DNA of 64,000 bases from Cordilura impudica (GCA_963682025.1 OY821518.1:147314731-147378730), one strand, 5' to 3'; counted from the stretch's first letter, positions 23,420 to 34,744 are shown. The notes: generated from the letters alone by a model not told the origin. Numbers and translations: made by a program.

Positions 23420-23948
23420 ATGGACCATTACACAATGGAACAACGCGTTTTCATTGTTGAACAATATTTCAAAAATGGATGCAGATTTTTCAAACAAAAT
23501 CATCCTCAGCGATGAAGCACATTATCACCTTGAAGTCTTCGTTAGTCCTAAAAATTTGGGGATCAGAGAACCCACATGTGTTTTTCAAAAAAAAAATGTA
23601 TCCACATCGGGTTATACTTTTTCGAAAATGAAGTTAGTCAAGCGTGACTATTACTGGTGTTTGATATTACTGCATCTTCACAGAGCTCTTTCTGTCCAAA
23701 TTTAACGAGACGGTGTCACATACCATACAGCCTTCGTAAAACGCTTCAATTTCTGAGTTATTTCCTGATCGTGTACAGCTCGTTTCGGTGATCTGAATTT
23801 CTTTTTATGGGGTTTATTGAAGGTAAAATTCTAGGCTATTCAAAGCTGCATCAATGCAATTCAGCTACATTTATGCCAAAAGGACATGGGAAATTTCGAC
23901 AAAATCATATTCTTTATGAAGAAAAAACAATATATCAACATGCAAAAT
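23420..23948 (+). pseudogene. mariner transposase relic with internal deletion
   Basis: ATG at 23420 gives MDHYTMEQRVFIVEQYFKNG, a mariner N-terminus. A deletion and frameshift then join it directly to ADFSNKIILSDEAH, the first catalytic Asp block. After further decay a RDGVTYHTA-like second Asp block (near 23710) and a LNFFLWGLLKVKF block follow. The helix-turn-helix region is mostly gone. This is the reverse deletion pattern from the 14469 copy, which kept DNA-binding and lost the first Asp. Confidence 0.8.
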
Positions 23949-23974
23949 AAACAAATTTTTCGCTTTTAAGCCCT

Positions 23975-24205
23975 CCTCATATTTGCTCATTTTTAGTGAA
24001 AATCATTTATCGACATCCTGAACAGGTCTTTATATAGAATCATAAAAATCGGTGCAACTGTTCCCAATATTTAAGTGAAAATGTAAAAAAAATTTTGAAA
24101 ACTATGACTTTTCCATAGTGTTATTGTAATTGTTGTTAGTCTAAATATTATATTTTTTATGTGATTGCTGTAATTGTTGTTGTTGTGTGGTCGTTGTAGT
24201 TGTAC
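23975..24205 (+). mobile_element. HINE-1-like internal fragment
   Basis: In inverse orientation this matches 15770-15990 (gaaaatcatttatcgacatc, gatttttatgattc-type blocks, and the ttgttgttgtgtggtcgttg end mirroring cgaccacaaaaacaacaa). Neither terminus is complete. Confidence 0.55.
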
Positions 24206-24471
24206 AATATGAAAGAAAAAAAAAATAATAATACAAAAGTACCTTATCTTTGATTAATAAAATATTAAATAACTTTTTATAAGTTTTAACAAAAATAGAA
24301 ATTAAACAGATTTGCATAATTTTTTCGCAACTATTTAGATATAGCAGTTCTTATTTTAATAACACTAAAATTTAGCTAATGGAAACGTTTCCATCTAACA
24401 ATTTTTTTTCGTTTCAATATACCTATTTCCAATTTTCTTCATATAAATTTTTTTTTTATAAAATTTATCAA
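24206..24471. other. AT-rich spacer
   Basis: No gene or repeat identified. Confidence 0.35.
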
Positions 24472-25449
24472 TCTATACTAATATTATAAAGAGGTAATGT
24501 GTGTTTGTTTGTTTGTTTGTTTGTTTGTTTGTTTGTAGGAGGTAATCTCCGTAACTACCTATCTGATATTCTTGAAATTTTCACAGAGTCTTACTGCGGA
24601 TATGGGAAGTGCTATAGGCTATAATTTTTTTAATATTTTCAGTGGGCGTGGCACCTCCCACACAAAGTAAATTTTTAATATCATATACATATATTGAGTA
24701 TTATGATAGGGAGAGCTTTGCAAATTTGTGTGAGGTCACCTATTGTTAATATTAGTCGCTACGCCGGAAATGGGCGGGATCGGACAAGTGGGCGTGGTAC
24801 CTCCCATACAAGTAATAATTCAATATTATATATCTCGAGTACTGTGATAGTGAGAGCTTTTCAAATTTGTCTGATGTAACCTATTATTAATGTGAGTAGT
24901 CGGACAAAAAATGGGCAGTATCCGACTAATAGGCGTGGCACCTGCCATACAAATTAAATATAAAATGTCATGTATCTGGAGTACTGTAATAGTGAGAGTC
25001 TTGGGACTTTGTGTGAGCCCATTAGTTATTCATGTGATTAGTTGGACAAAAAAATGGGCGCGATCGGAGCAGTGGGCGTGGCACCGCCCTTATAAAGTAA
25101 ATATATGATATCATATAACTGGTGTACTAAAAAGGGAAGCTTTGACACTTTGTACGACCCCATCAGATCTTATTATGAGTAGTCCGATAAAAAATTGGCA
25201 GATCCACAACAATGGGCATGGCACTCCCCATGCAAAGTAACTATTTAATGTCATATATCTGGGGTACTGCAAAAGAGAGAGCTTTGCGGCTTTGCGTGAG
25301 CCCATAGGTTCTTTGTATGATTAGTCGAACAAAAAAATGGGAGTGATCGAAGCAGTGAGTCCATCAGATATAAATGTGAGAAGTCCAATAAAAATTGGGC
25401 GGAATGGGATTAGTGGGCTTGGCACCACCTATATAAAAAGTATGAAGTA
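24472..25449 (+). mobile_element. Helitron, non-autonomous, with ~142-bp internal tandem repeats
   Basis: It begins a|TCTATACTAATATTATAAA, the usual insect Helitron 5' end (TC after a host A), followed by a (GTTT)n tract at 24504-24536. The body is a tandem array whose units share ggcgtggcacc plus cccatacaaagtaaat, catatatct-gagtactg, gagagctttg and aaaaaatgggc. The ggcgtgg motif occurs at 24645, 24791, 24932, 25075, 25215 and 25416, a period of 140-146 bp until a longer last interval. No 3' CTRR end is present, so it is truncated or continues into 25450-25813. No Rep/helicase gene. Confidence 0.85.
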
Positions 25450-25813
25450 TTACAAAAACGACGTCTTTTAACATTAGTTATCAATGTGATTTGTCGTGGA
25501 AAATATATCGCCAAAATCAAAAATTGCCAAAAACGAAAATCGCGAAAAATAAAAATCGCCAAAAAAAATCTTCAAAATCAAAAATGGGCAAAATGAAAAA
25601 TCGCTAAAAAGAAAAATTGCCAAATGATATTCTAAGTTCAAAGCCAATAGTTAAGTGTTGCCAAATCTAATATGGATAATCCATCTTCTTCTCATGGGCA
25701 GCTACATGTACTTTGGTCCAGGGTAGGAACGCCGAAAAATCTGATAATTGTTGTACCGAATGAAAAAACAAAAAACATTGTATATCAGCATCAGCAAGCA
25801 TTGAAATAAAAAA
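25450..25813. other. Helitron-associated cryptic repeat and spacer
   Basis: 25495-25640 consists of loosely repeated aaaaatcgccaaaa units. The same sequence occurs, inverted, beside the Helitron array at 44620-44680, so it belongs to that Helitron family. The remainder is unassigned. Confidence 0.55.
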
Positions 25814-26247
25814 TCTATACTAATATGTTTGTTTGTTTGTAGGAGGTAATCTCCGTAACTAATCATCTGATCTTCCTGAAATTTTCACAGAGTCTTACTG
25901 CGGATATGGGAGTGCTACAGGCTGTAATTTTTTTAATCTATTTTTAGTGGGCGTGGCACCTCCCATACAAAGTACATTTTTAATATCATATATATTAAGT
26001 ACTATGATAGAGAAAGCTTTGCAAATTTGTCTCAGGTCATCTATTATTAACGTGAGTAGTCAGACAAAAAAATGGGCGGGATTGGACAAATGCGCGTGGC
26101 ACCCCTACACAAACTTAATATTAAATGTGATATATCTGAATAACTGTATTAGTGAGAAACTTGGGACTTTGCGTGAGCCCTCTCATAACGATTCGTGGGG
26201 GGGTGAGCAGGGGGAGGGTGTAGCGAAGCACACCGGGTTACATCTAG
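25814..26247 (+). mobile_element. Helitron, complete short copy
   Basis: 5' TCTATACTAATATG after a host A, and 3' caccgggttacatCTAG before a host T, the canonical Helitron boundaries (TC...CTRR, A/T target). Inside are two of the tandem units seen at 24472-25449. The 157-codon frame at 25947-26420 crosses it and is not a gene. Two same-strand copies of one family lie only 1.3 kb apart, which could also reflect one element broken by a rearrangement. Confidence 0.85.
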
Positions 26248-26504
26248 TTTTTTATAAATTCAGGATAGTTTATTTTATTTTTATCTATTTATTTTATTTT
26301 TATTTGATGTTTCATACCCAAGACTTATGTCTTATATTACAGTATGCAACTGATAAAACGCTCATACAATATTACTTAAAATTTATAATTTTAATTTTAA
26401 TTTTAATTACAGACGTTTAACAATTTATAGCAAAATGCAAACAAAAAATAAAAATATTCTATGTATTTAATTGCTCATAAAAAAAATCAGTGTGAGAAAT
26501 GATT
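26248..26504. other. AT-rich spacer
   Basis: No gene seen; tttattt-rich sequence. Confidence 0.35.
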
Positions 26505-27335
26505 AAAAATGTTTTTGTTTTTTGAGCTGAAGTGCGTTACTTATAAATAGTTTGAGAGCTATGCATGTACGGATTGCATGTATGAAGAATTGCCACTCAG
26601 ACATTAGGCTGTGATGTGTAAAGGATATAAGTCTTCTACCCCTATTAGATCTCGAGAAATTAAGACGATCATAAAGATGTTCTGGCTGACAGATATACAT
26701 ATATAATTTTATGCATGAACAGTAGAACTCTAATTTTTTAGTAAATTATCAAAGCTACCACCATAAAGTTGAATAGAAAAAGAAGAGATATAGTCATATC
26801 TTTTCAGACCATATATGTACATGGCGCACAATGATATAAAATACCACGTTCATTTTCCGTCTACTGTGCATATCGCAACTGACAAAAAGTTCACAACCGT
26901 ATAACAATAAAGGCATTAAATACGTTTTGGCGAGAAGTATCCTAATTTTAACTGGAGTACAATGTTGAGATTGCCAGAGTGTTCGTAACATAGAATATTT
27001 ACGACCGCATGTATAATTTATGTGGTTGGACCAAGTAAGAGAGTTATTGAAAAATATTCCGAGGTTCTTAGCCGACTGTACTATCTCAATTAGTCGGTTG
27101 TTGAGAGTTATGTTTGGCGTATAAAAAGATGGCGAACGTTTTTGATTATAAGACACTTTGACTTATTGGGATTTATTTCATGACCATTAGCCGTAGCCCA
27201 CGACGCGATGTAGTTCCTGGTTAAGAGTGCCAACGCATTGATCAATAAATTCACGGTTACAACTGATGTGAAGTTGGACATCGTAAACATACATTCTGAC
27301 CTTGCTGTATTGAAGTTTATCTGGGAGATCATAGT
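26505..27335 (-). pseudogene. Non-LTR retrotransposon reverse transcriptase, 3' fragment
   Basis: From 27335 downwards on the minus strand: a decayed palm block where YADDVQL should stand reads YVYDVQL, then SWATANGHEINPNKSKC in a shifted frame. The thumb region follows: AKNLGIFFNNSLTWSNHI, a KYSMLRTLWQSQ block and LAKTYLMPLLLYGCELF (26794-27156). The last block HLYDRLNFSRSNRGRRL (26503-26700) is in another frame. This order is typical of Jockey/CR1-type elements. EN, ORF1 and the RT fingers are missing; at least two frameshifts. Confidence 0.85.
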
Positions 27336-27819
27336 TGTTTGTAAAAACTTTCTGGTTGAAAAGTTTCAGAATTTTAAATATTCCTCCTATTGAATACCTT
27401 CAAATATTTCCCGCGGACTTGACAAAAAGAATGGTGACCCTTGTATTAGAATAATATATACATACCAACCATACATGGAGCTACTTCATTAGTCATAGAA
27501 ATTAATTGACGATTTCATTGGAATGTAACTGATGTCAATGCCAAATTAATTTTTGGGCATTAGCATTACTTTTTACAATGCCAATGGTTTTTAATAAATT
27601 AATTTAAATATAATTACCGGTATGCCTCAATTAAAAAAAATAATTAGTTTTTCGAAACGAAATTTCCGAATATGTGGAGATATGTCTAGGGTATTTTCGA
27701 ATTGAAGAGTAGATACGCATATTTTTCTTTATTGGTTCATTTTACTTGTTTTGAAAAGAATGCTTTGTACTTTTATAAGCAAAAAAAAAAATTAAACAAA
27801 TTATTCTTTCGCAATTGTA
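27336..27819. other. Spacer, no gene
   Basis: Its left part may be further decayed LINE. Nothing else recognised. Confidence 0.35.
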
Positions 27820-29065
27820 AAGGGTCCGCCATCTAACGTTTTTTTTTCAACTAGTGCTTATTTCGTGAATGTTAACACTTAGCTTATGTCTGATTTGACA
27901 GATAATTAGTTTTATCCTTCCGCTGAACGAATATGGTTATTTATATGCTTGAACAACGCTGGGGACATTACTTTGAAAATCATGGTTATGTTGCAGAATG
28001 TGTGCGAAAATTGCGTACGGATTTTTGGAGAAGAGAAGCACCGTCAGCTCCGTATGTTCGTTATCTTGTGAAAAAAAGTGAAAAAAACTGGCTTCCTCAT
28101 CGATAAACCAAAGCGTGAAAAGCCAAAAACAGGTGCATACACCCGAGAATATTGCTGCTGTTGCAGAAAGTGTGCATGAAGCGCCATCAACATCAATTCA
28201 CCGTCGTTCTTAAGAATTAAACATTTCAGAGGCATCATTGAGACGAATTTTGCATAAAGAGCTTGGTATGACGCCATACAAAGTCCAATTGGTTCAGGAG
28301 TTGAAGCCAACTGACCATCCAATGCGTTTTCGCTTCGCTAAGTGGGCCTGCGATCGACTTACAGAAGATGCCGTCTTTGCCAAAAAAAAATCATCTTTTC
28401 AGATGAAGCTCATTTTGATCTTGGCGGGTATGTATTGAAAAGCCGATACACCGAAAACGAATCACAGTTTGGTGCTGATTTTGGTCCAGAGGCATAATTG
28501 GGCCATTTTTTTTCGAAAATGAGCAAGGAGTGGCCGTTATTGTCAATGGCGATCGTTATCGGACCATGTTGAACGAATTTTTGTGCACAAACACTTAAGA
28601 GGAGGATATTGGCCACATTTGGCTTCAACAGGACGGCGCTACGTGCCACACAGCCGAAGCTACACTCGATGTTTTGCGCCCTGTTTTTGAATATCGCAAT
28701 ATCAGCCGCAGAGCTGATGTCGTTTGGCCACCTCGGAGCTGCGATTTGACACCGTTGGACTATTATTTGTGGAGTGCCCTCAAAGATAAGTGTTACGCCA
28801 ACAAGGCAGAGACAATTGACGCTTTAAAGGACAATATTCGTGAAGCCATTGGTGAAATACAGCTGCACACAATCGATAATGTGATTAAAAATTGGACCGA
28901 TCGTGTAGGCTACTGCATGGCCAGCCGAGGCAGCCATTTGAATGAAATTATTTTCCATTCTTAACCGGAATGATTGTGCTTTCAAATAGAAAATGAAATT
29001 TGAGATAATATTCAGTAGTTTTTTTTTATAGCATGTTCAAAAAAAAAGTTATTTGGCGGACCCTT
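27820..29065 (+). mobile_element. mariner element, full-length but dead
   Basis: Termini aagggtccgccatctaacg and, inverted at the right, aagttatttggcggaccctt; the outer 14 bases agree. TA lies on both sides (27818-27819 and 29066-29067). At 1246 bp it is close to the 1306-bp intact relative, but its terminal sequence differs, so it is a distinct mariner family. Confidence 0.92.
27933..28964 (+). pseudogene. mariner transposase pseudogene (DD41D type)
   Basis: Start at 27933 gives MVIYMLEQRWGHYFENHGY, followed by helix-turn-helix residues with a frameshift near 28070 (a run of A). An in-frame stop follows HRRS near 28210. The downstream frame carries LRRILHKELGMTPYKVQL, a shifted SDEAHF block (~28405), QQDGATCHTA, and WPPRSCDLTPLDYYLW. 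The spacing from the QQD Asp to the PLD Asp is 41 residues, as in the intact copy at 32993. The C-terminus GSHLNEIIFHS with stop at 28962-28964 is preserved. Several shifts make it non-functional. Confidence 0.88.
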
Positions 29066-29067
29066 TA

Positions 29068-30086
29068 TATAATTTTTTTTATGAATGTGTTCCATTTCAT
29101 TACTACATATTGTTTGAAAAAATTTCAACGAAAAAAAATTATTACCATTAAATGGCAAAGAAATTTCGTGGCGTTTGAATCAGTGGTTTTAATCAAAATG
29201 AAATCTCAATGCCAATGAAAATATTAGACAAGCCAACAGCGATGTCAGCTAAATGATTTTACAATTAAAGCTTAGCCCCGAATAACGTTGTAAACACAGT
29301 TTTTTACAGAACGGGGTTTCTTTTTGCAAATTACCGTTTATCTTTTCCCGAATAATAAAGCAGCAGAATTTACGCACCTCGTCGTTATCGAAATGCAATT
29401 CGAAAGTTAAAGTCAGTGGAAGAACGTGGAAAGTGACTTACAAAATGATTCGAAATGAATTGTCGAAACAATAAATAAGTGGAATAGAGAAAATTAATGT
29501 CGAAAATTGGAAAGATAATAAAAATAAAAGATACGGAGATGGTGGAAACGCTAACATGTCAAGAAAAGTCAAAGTATACCTGCAAAACAAGCTCTAGAAC
29601 AAGTATTATGGACAAATATTTTAAGTGTTAAATAGTTTAATTTTCATTTAAATTCTTATTATATATTCATGTTTGCAGATGCAACTTTTTTTTATGTCAA
29701 AAATTCAATATCAGGCATATAAAAGATTATTTTCTTGAATTCTATGAAATAATTACAAAGAACAATCAGCTTTCTTATCATCCTTGACCGAAGTAATGGA
29801 GCCTAAAAGAAGAAGAAAAGAAAAATGAGGAATTCCTCTTTGCAAATTCACTACGAATTGTTTTTTTTCGGCCAGAAAGGCAAAAGAGAGAGTATGCAAA
29901 AAAATTATTTGCCCTAAATTTCATGTAGAATTTAATTATTGGTTGTCTATAGAGATTACATTATAAGCAACGTTTGAATAAGCTCTGGATACAGTGTTTT
30001 ATCGACTTTTGTACGCGTGTTTAGAATGATTATCATTAAGTGATATTTATAATATTTACCAAGAGGGATTTAGCAACGCCTTTTTT
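29068..30086. other. Gene-free interval
   Basis: No supported gene; 29500-29640 is purine-rich. The frame at 29033-29218 begins inside the mariner end. Confidence 0.4.
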
Positions 30087-30635
30087 TATACCCTCCACAT
30101 CTCAGTGGCAGAGGGTATATATAGGTTTGTCATTCCGTTTGTAACGCATCGAAAAACTAATTTCCGACCCAATAAAGTATATATATTCTTGATCCTTATC
30201 ACAGCTCGAGTCGATATAGCGATGTCCGTCTGTCCGTCTGTCCGTCTGTCCGTCTGTCCGTCTGTCCGTGTGTCTGTTGAAATCACGCTCATTCAAAAAA
30301 AAAAGCATTTACTTAGGTCAGGTTACGAAAAAATTATTTGCCATAATTCCCACCAGGTTGGTATTGAAATCGGAGTAAATCGGGAGCCTCTGCGCTGAGA
30401 AATGAACAAAAGTTTATAGATACCTCTAAAAAAAACATGAAACCTAGTGTTTTCTTGTAATAGTTTAGTGGTTGAACATACAACAACATAAAAAAAGCCA
30501 CAAAAAAAATGTGATTCATACATATTAACAATAACAAGAACACAACTACCATGAGCTATGTTAATAGTATTGCCACAAACCGAGGTGGAGGGTATCAAAG
30601 ATTCGGCACAGCCGAATTTAACACTCTTACTTGTT
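30087..30635 (+). mobile_element. HINE-1 element, complete reference copy
   Basis: 5' end ataccctccacatctcag with the partner ggcagagggtata 14 bp on. Then the DINE-1/mini-me core: tttgtcattccgtttgtaac, aaagtatatatattcttgat, tcgatatagcgatgtccg and a (GTCT/GTCC)n tract at about 30224-30270. The 3' end has gaggtggagggtatc (subterminal inverse of the 5' end), hairpin attcggcacagccgaat and terminal cttacttgtt. Architecture matches Helentron-associated non-autonomous elements. The frames translating SVCPSVRLSVCPSVR and DGQTDRRTDGQ arise only from the GTCY tract. Confidence 0.88.
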
Positions 30636-30722
30636 GTATAGTCTCTATGGCATTGCTCAAGTCAGTTGCTAAATAGTTTTGTGACTTGAAAACTTTAAAT
30701 ATTGCAAAAAAAGTGCTAAATA

Positions 30723-31471
30723 AACAAGTAAGAAAATTATAGTCGGTCTAGACCGACTATACGATACCCTATACCATGCGTTTAGAAACCCTATCTCTTA
30801 GGCCCAACTAACTGGACATTGAAAATAAGCAAAAACCATATTTGAGTGGGATTTTTATTAATTTTTTTGGCTGCAGTTATGAAAAAGTTCATATCGGATG
30901 CTATATCTATGTTTGGTAAAGTCTCTTGTATTTTGCAAAAATATATACAAACAAAATTTGAGAAGAGTCAGTGCAATATTTTTGTTTTTTAATAGATTTA
31001 AGTGAAGATCGGGAAGCAGCTCTATATGGGGTCAAAGGGATCATTTTTGGACTACTCATTAGTGGATGTAATGAACGCATACAAACCCAATTTGAGTAAG
31101 ATCTATATGACAATTTGGATCTTATGGAAATTTATGTCGATTTCATATGGGTAATTTGTATGGGGGCTAGGTCTGAACATGGACCGATTCTCGCCAATTT
31201 CAATAGCGTTCATCCCATGGCTGATAAAAGCTTATATACCAAATTTCATCAAAATATATTCATATTTGCGACCTGCAGTTTGATTACAAGCTTTACATGG
31301 ACACACAGACGGACGGACGGACGGACGGACGGACATTGTTAAATCAACTCAGAAAGTGATTCTGATTCGATCGGTATAATTAAAGATCTAGGTCTAGGTC
31401 AAATATTTTTGGTTGTTACAAACAGCAGCACAAAGTCATTATACCCAAACCACATAGTGGTATAGGGTATA
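30723..31471 (-). mobile_element. HINE-2 element
   Basis: Left 3' end aacaagtaagaaaattat, the perfect palindrome agtcggtctagaccgact, then atacgataccctatacc. Right 5' end ccacatagtggtatagggta. A (GGAC)n tract lies at about 31309-31334. Compared with 36843-37621 it lacks about 45 bp after gctatatctatg (near 30910). Otherwise the two look almost identical, implying recent spread. Confidence 0.93.
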
Positions 31472-31954
31472 AAAACATATTTTATTAGAGCACGAAATTT
31501 TTGGTCCGCAATATGCGCAATTAACTATGGAAGTTCTAATTTAACTCAATAACATTTATTACTGTTTCAAACAACGTATGCGACACAACGCAGAATACAA
31601 AATATGGACTTAATATTAATGATTAACATGGCAAGCATAATAATCGCCCTCATAATATCGTAGACGATGAAACCAGAAGTACTATGTAACACATATTAGG
31701 CTTTCCCAGCTAGAAAGCTAATAATATGGTCCATTAGATGCGTTAGACTTAACAACAACTGGACAATAATTTCATCGTGCCACAACGTTCTAATAAAATA
31801 CTTCTCTGAAATCATTCAAAAATTTTTAACTTCTGGGCATAGTTTTATTCAATGTAATCGAGATTTTTTTTTTATTGAAAAAAAAAGCATCAGAACTTTT
31901 TCCATTTGATTGAGTCTACGAGACAATTGAATCAATTCAAACTAAATCAAAAGG
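31472..31954. other. Spacer, no gene
   Basis: Nothing recognised. Confidence 0.35.
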
Positions 31955-32242
31955 GTGATTTCAGTGATTTCAAAAATTTTGAAGTTAAAAAAAAAAATGT
32001 GTAAAGATCCTAATTCCAAAATAACGGAAGCTATATGGCTTCAGATATCTATTCATGATTCAAATATACTAAGAATATCAACAAATTTTTGTTTGGCAGA
32101 CTTAAATTCCAAACTAAGGCGAAACTTATCAAATTATACTATGCAGCTTCTTCGGGAAGAATGTATTAAAATTAGCAATGAAAAAAAGGATCTGCTCGCA
32201 ATGACATCATACTTGCCTGATAAGTACGCTGATTCTTTTTAA
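31955..32242 (+). CDS. Unrecognised open frame of 95 codons
   Basis: Codons are less AT-biased than the surroundings and the translation looks protein-like from CKDPNSKITEAIWLQ onward, with a run of alternating hydrophobic and charged residues (LNSKLRRNLSNYTMQLLREE) that could be helical. It lacks a signal peptide, membrane segment or any motif I know. The annotated start has a weak context, and the leading lysine-rich stretch may be non-coding. It could be a piece of a transposon ORF1 or a chance frame. Low certainty. Confidence 0.2.
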   Translation: MISVISKILKLKKKMCKDPNSKITEAIWLQISIHDSNILRISTNFCLADLNSKLRRNLSNYTMQLLREECIKISNEKKDLLAMTSYLPDKYADSF

Positions 32243-32349
32243 ATCTTTCTGAGGTAAAATTAAGTGAAATAAAAATTTAGTTTCCAAAGCAAACCAAAAT
32301 ATTTTTTTTTTGAGCTTTTGATATATTTACTTTAAGTTATATTATATTA

Positions 32350-32770
32350 TCTTAATATATAAAAACGTTGGTGCGTATGTTGGTACTCTAATAACTGTTG
32401 AACCACTAATGCTAGCGACTTCGTATTCATACCATATGTTCCTTTGGTTCTCCGATTTGCATAACTTTTTTTTGTACCCGATAGGTGGCGCTGGGGTCGA
32501 GATTTTCCCAAAAAATTTATTTACGGTCCAATTTAGCTCAAATTCGCAACATGTATTATGTACATAAAACTAAAGTTGCTGACAAAGTTTTTCACCTGTA
32601 GGTGGCGCTGGTGTTAAAATATTCAAGAAAACGTATATTTTTTTTCAGTCATATTCATAATATTATTAAATCGTGCTTTACTTTTGCCCGCCACTCGGTA
32701 TTAAAATTTAGATGCAATATAAAATCCAGATGTTTTCTTCGGGCCAGCAACGCGGACCGGACTCAGCTAG
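32350..32770 (+). mobile_element. Helitron, short non-autonomous copy
   Basis: 5' TCTTAATATATAAAAACG after host A; 3' gcggaccggactcagCTAG before host T. Two internal copies of gtaggtggcgctgg-type sequence (about 32484 and 32600) are about 115 bp apart. No ORF. Termini differ from the 24472 family. Confidence 0.85.
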
Positions 32771-32879
32771 TGTTTTAATAAATAGGATTTTATTTTGTTT
32801 TCATTCTATAATGAGCCTCTTATTTCAAAAACGTAGGAAAATCGCCAATCTTAAGAAAACCATCTTGCTCTCTTTTGTA

Positions 32880-34185
32880 ACGGGTGATTTTTTTGAGGTT
32901 AGGATTTTCATGCATTAGTATTTGACAGATCACGTGGGATTTCAGACATGGTGTCAAAGAGAAAGATGCTCAGTATGCTTTGACATTTCATCATGAATAG
33001 ACTTACTAACGAGCAACGCTTGCAAATCATTGAATTTTATTACCAAAATCAGTGTTCGGTTCGAAATGTGTTTCGCGCTTTACGTCCGATTTATGGTCTA
33101 CATAATCGACCAAGTGAGCAAACAATTAATGCGATTGTGACCAAGTTTCGCACTCAGTTTACTTTATTGGACATTAAACCAACCACACGAATGCGTACAG
33201 TGCGTACAGAAGAGAATATTGCGTCTGTTTCTGAGAGTGTTACTGAAGACCGTGAAATGTCGATTCGTCGCCGTTCGCAGCAATTGGGTTTGTGTTATTC
33301 GACCACATGGAAGATTTTACGCAAAGATCTTGGTGTAAAACCGTATAAAATACAGCTCGTGCAAGAACTGAAGCCGAACGATCTGCCACAACGTCTAATT
33401 TTCAGTGAATGGGCCCTAGAAAAGTTGGCAGAAAATCCGCTTTTTTATCGACAAATTTTGTTCAGCGATGAGGCTCATTTCTGGTTGAATGGCTTCGTAA
33501 ATAAGCAAAATTGCCGTATTTGGAGTGAAGAGCAACCAGAAGCCGTTCAAGAACTGCCCATGCATCCCGAAAAATGCACTGTTTGGTGTGGTTTGTACGC
33601 TGGTGGAATCATTGGACCGTATTTTTTCAAAGATGCTGTTGGACGCAACGTTACGGTGAATGGCGATCGCTATCGTTCGATGCTAACAAACTTTTTGTTG
33701 CCAAAAATGGAAGAACTGAACTTGGTTGACATGTGGTTTCAACAAGATGGCGCTACATGCCACACAGCTCGCGATTCTATGGCCATTTTGAGGGAAAACT
33801 TCGGAGAACAATTCATCTCAAGAAATGGACCGGTAAGTTGGCCACCAAGATCATGCGATTTGACGCCTTTAGACTATTTTTTGTGGGGCTACGTCAAGTC
33901 TAAAGTCTACAGAAATAAGCCAGCAACTATTCCAGCTTTGGAAGACAACATTTCCGAAGAAATTCGGGCTATTCCGGCCGAAATGCTCGAAAAAGTTGCC
34001 CAAAATTGGACTTTCCGAATGGACCACCTAAGACGCAGCCGCGGTCAACATTTAAATGAAATTATCTTCAAAAAGTAAATGTCATGGACCAATCTAACGT
34101 TTCAAATAAAGAACCGATGAGATTTTGCAAATTTTATGCGTTTTTTTTTAAAAAAAAGTTATCAAGCTCTTAAAAAATCACCCGT
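32880..34185 (+). mobile_element. mariner element, complete (rosa-like, DD41D)
   Basis: 1306 bp with ends acgggtgatttttttgagg and, inverted at the right, agctcttaaaaaatcacccgt. The target TA is duplicated at 32878-32879 and 34186-34187. The ends match the 14469-15395 copy closely. A single uninterrupted transposase ORF occupies most of the length, with short untranslated flanks. Confidence 0.97.
32993..34078 (+). CDS. mariner transposase, intact, 361 residues
   Basis: Cut-and-paste transposase that binds the element's inverted ends, excises it and inserts at TA. Residues 1-100 form the paired helix-turn-helix region (MNRLTNEQRL start; SIRRRSQQLGL). The DDD catalytic core follows: Asp159 in FSDEAHF, Asp252 in FQQDGATCHTA, and Asp294 in CDLTPLDYFLWG. 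There are 41 residues between the last two, the DD41D spacing described for the rosa group; Asp289 in SCD would give 36, so the assignment rests on family knowledge. About 360 residues is slightly longer than the ~345 of classical mariners. The chosen ATG (32993) is the first in frame and is shared with the deleted copy. No stops or shifts, so potentially active. Confidence 0.95.
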   Translation: MNRLTNEQRLQIIEFYYQNQCSVRNVFRALRPIYGLHNRPSEQTINAIVTKFRTQFTLLDIKPTTRMRTVRTEENIASVSESVTEDREMSIRRRSQQLGLCYSTTWKILRKDLGVKPYKIQLVQELKPNDLPQRLIFSEWALEKLAENPLFYRQILFSDEAHFWLNGFVNKQNCRIWSEEQPEAVQELPMHPEKCTVWCGLYAGGIIGPYFFKDAVGRNVTVNGDRYRSMLTNFLLPKMEELNLVDMWFQQDGATCHTARDSMAILRENFGEQFISRNGPVSWPPRSCDLTPLDYFLWGYVKSKVYRNKPATIPALEDNISEEIRAIPAEMLEKVAQNWTFRMDHLRRSRGQHLNEIIFKK

Positions 34186-34187
34186 TA

Positions 34188-34744
34188 TATCGCGGAATAA
34201 AGTTGTATGTTATATACCAATAAGTTTTGGATATAAAACGTTTTTCTACTGTGAACAGAAATAATTTGTAATAAATTAAATAAATAAATATTATTAGACA
34301 TATAATTTTTTTCCTTTTTTTTGACAAAATTTCAAATGTCTCCATAATTAAGCAAAAAAAATACTTAGAAAGTGCCTGCTACTTTGAAAACTTTTTTTTT
34401 TTTTATAAATTCTGAAAAATTTTATTTTTTTCGTTTACAAAGTTATTCGCGGCCATGGGCGTAGCCAGGGGGACCGGGGTAACGTTATTACTTCTTTGTA
34501 TTCGCAACTTATCACCTTTTCTACTCGATGTGTTTGATTATTCGATTTTTCCATCGTCGCACAGGGGACCATTTCACGAGAAGGCGGTAAAAAATCCATA
34601 ACTTTTGATTGGATTGGAATTTTTATATGCTGTTTTTTTTTGTTCGTAAATATCGGCCGATAATAAAAAAGTTATGGAGGGTTTAAAATACATTTTCATT
34701 TTTAGTTGAATTTTAGTACAAAAGTGAAGTGTTAAAAGGTTATT
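34188..34744. other. Spacer
   Basis: No gene; AT-rich with a brief GC-richer patch (agccagggggaccggggtaac) near 34453. Confidence 0.4.

Noticed and set aside
25947..26420. 157-codon ORF
   Set aside because: It crosses a Helitron 3' end and AT-rich flank; the first part is tandem-repeat sequence.
30105..30398. ORFs with SVCPSVR/DGRTDG repeats here and at 30086, 31115, 36970 and 50446
   Set aside because: They come from the (GTCY)n tract of HINE elements in different frames and strands.
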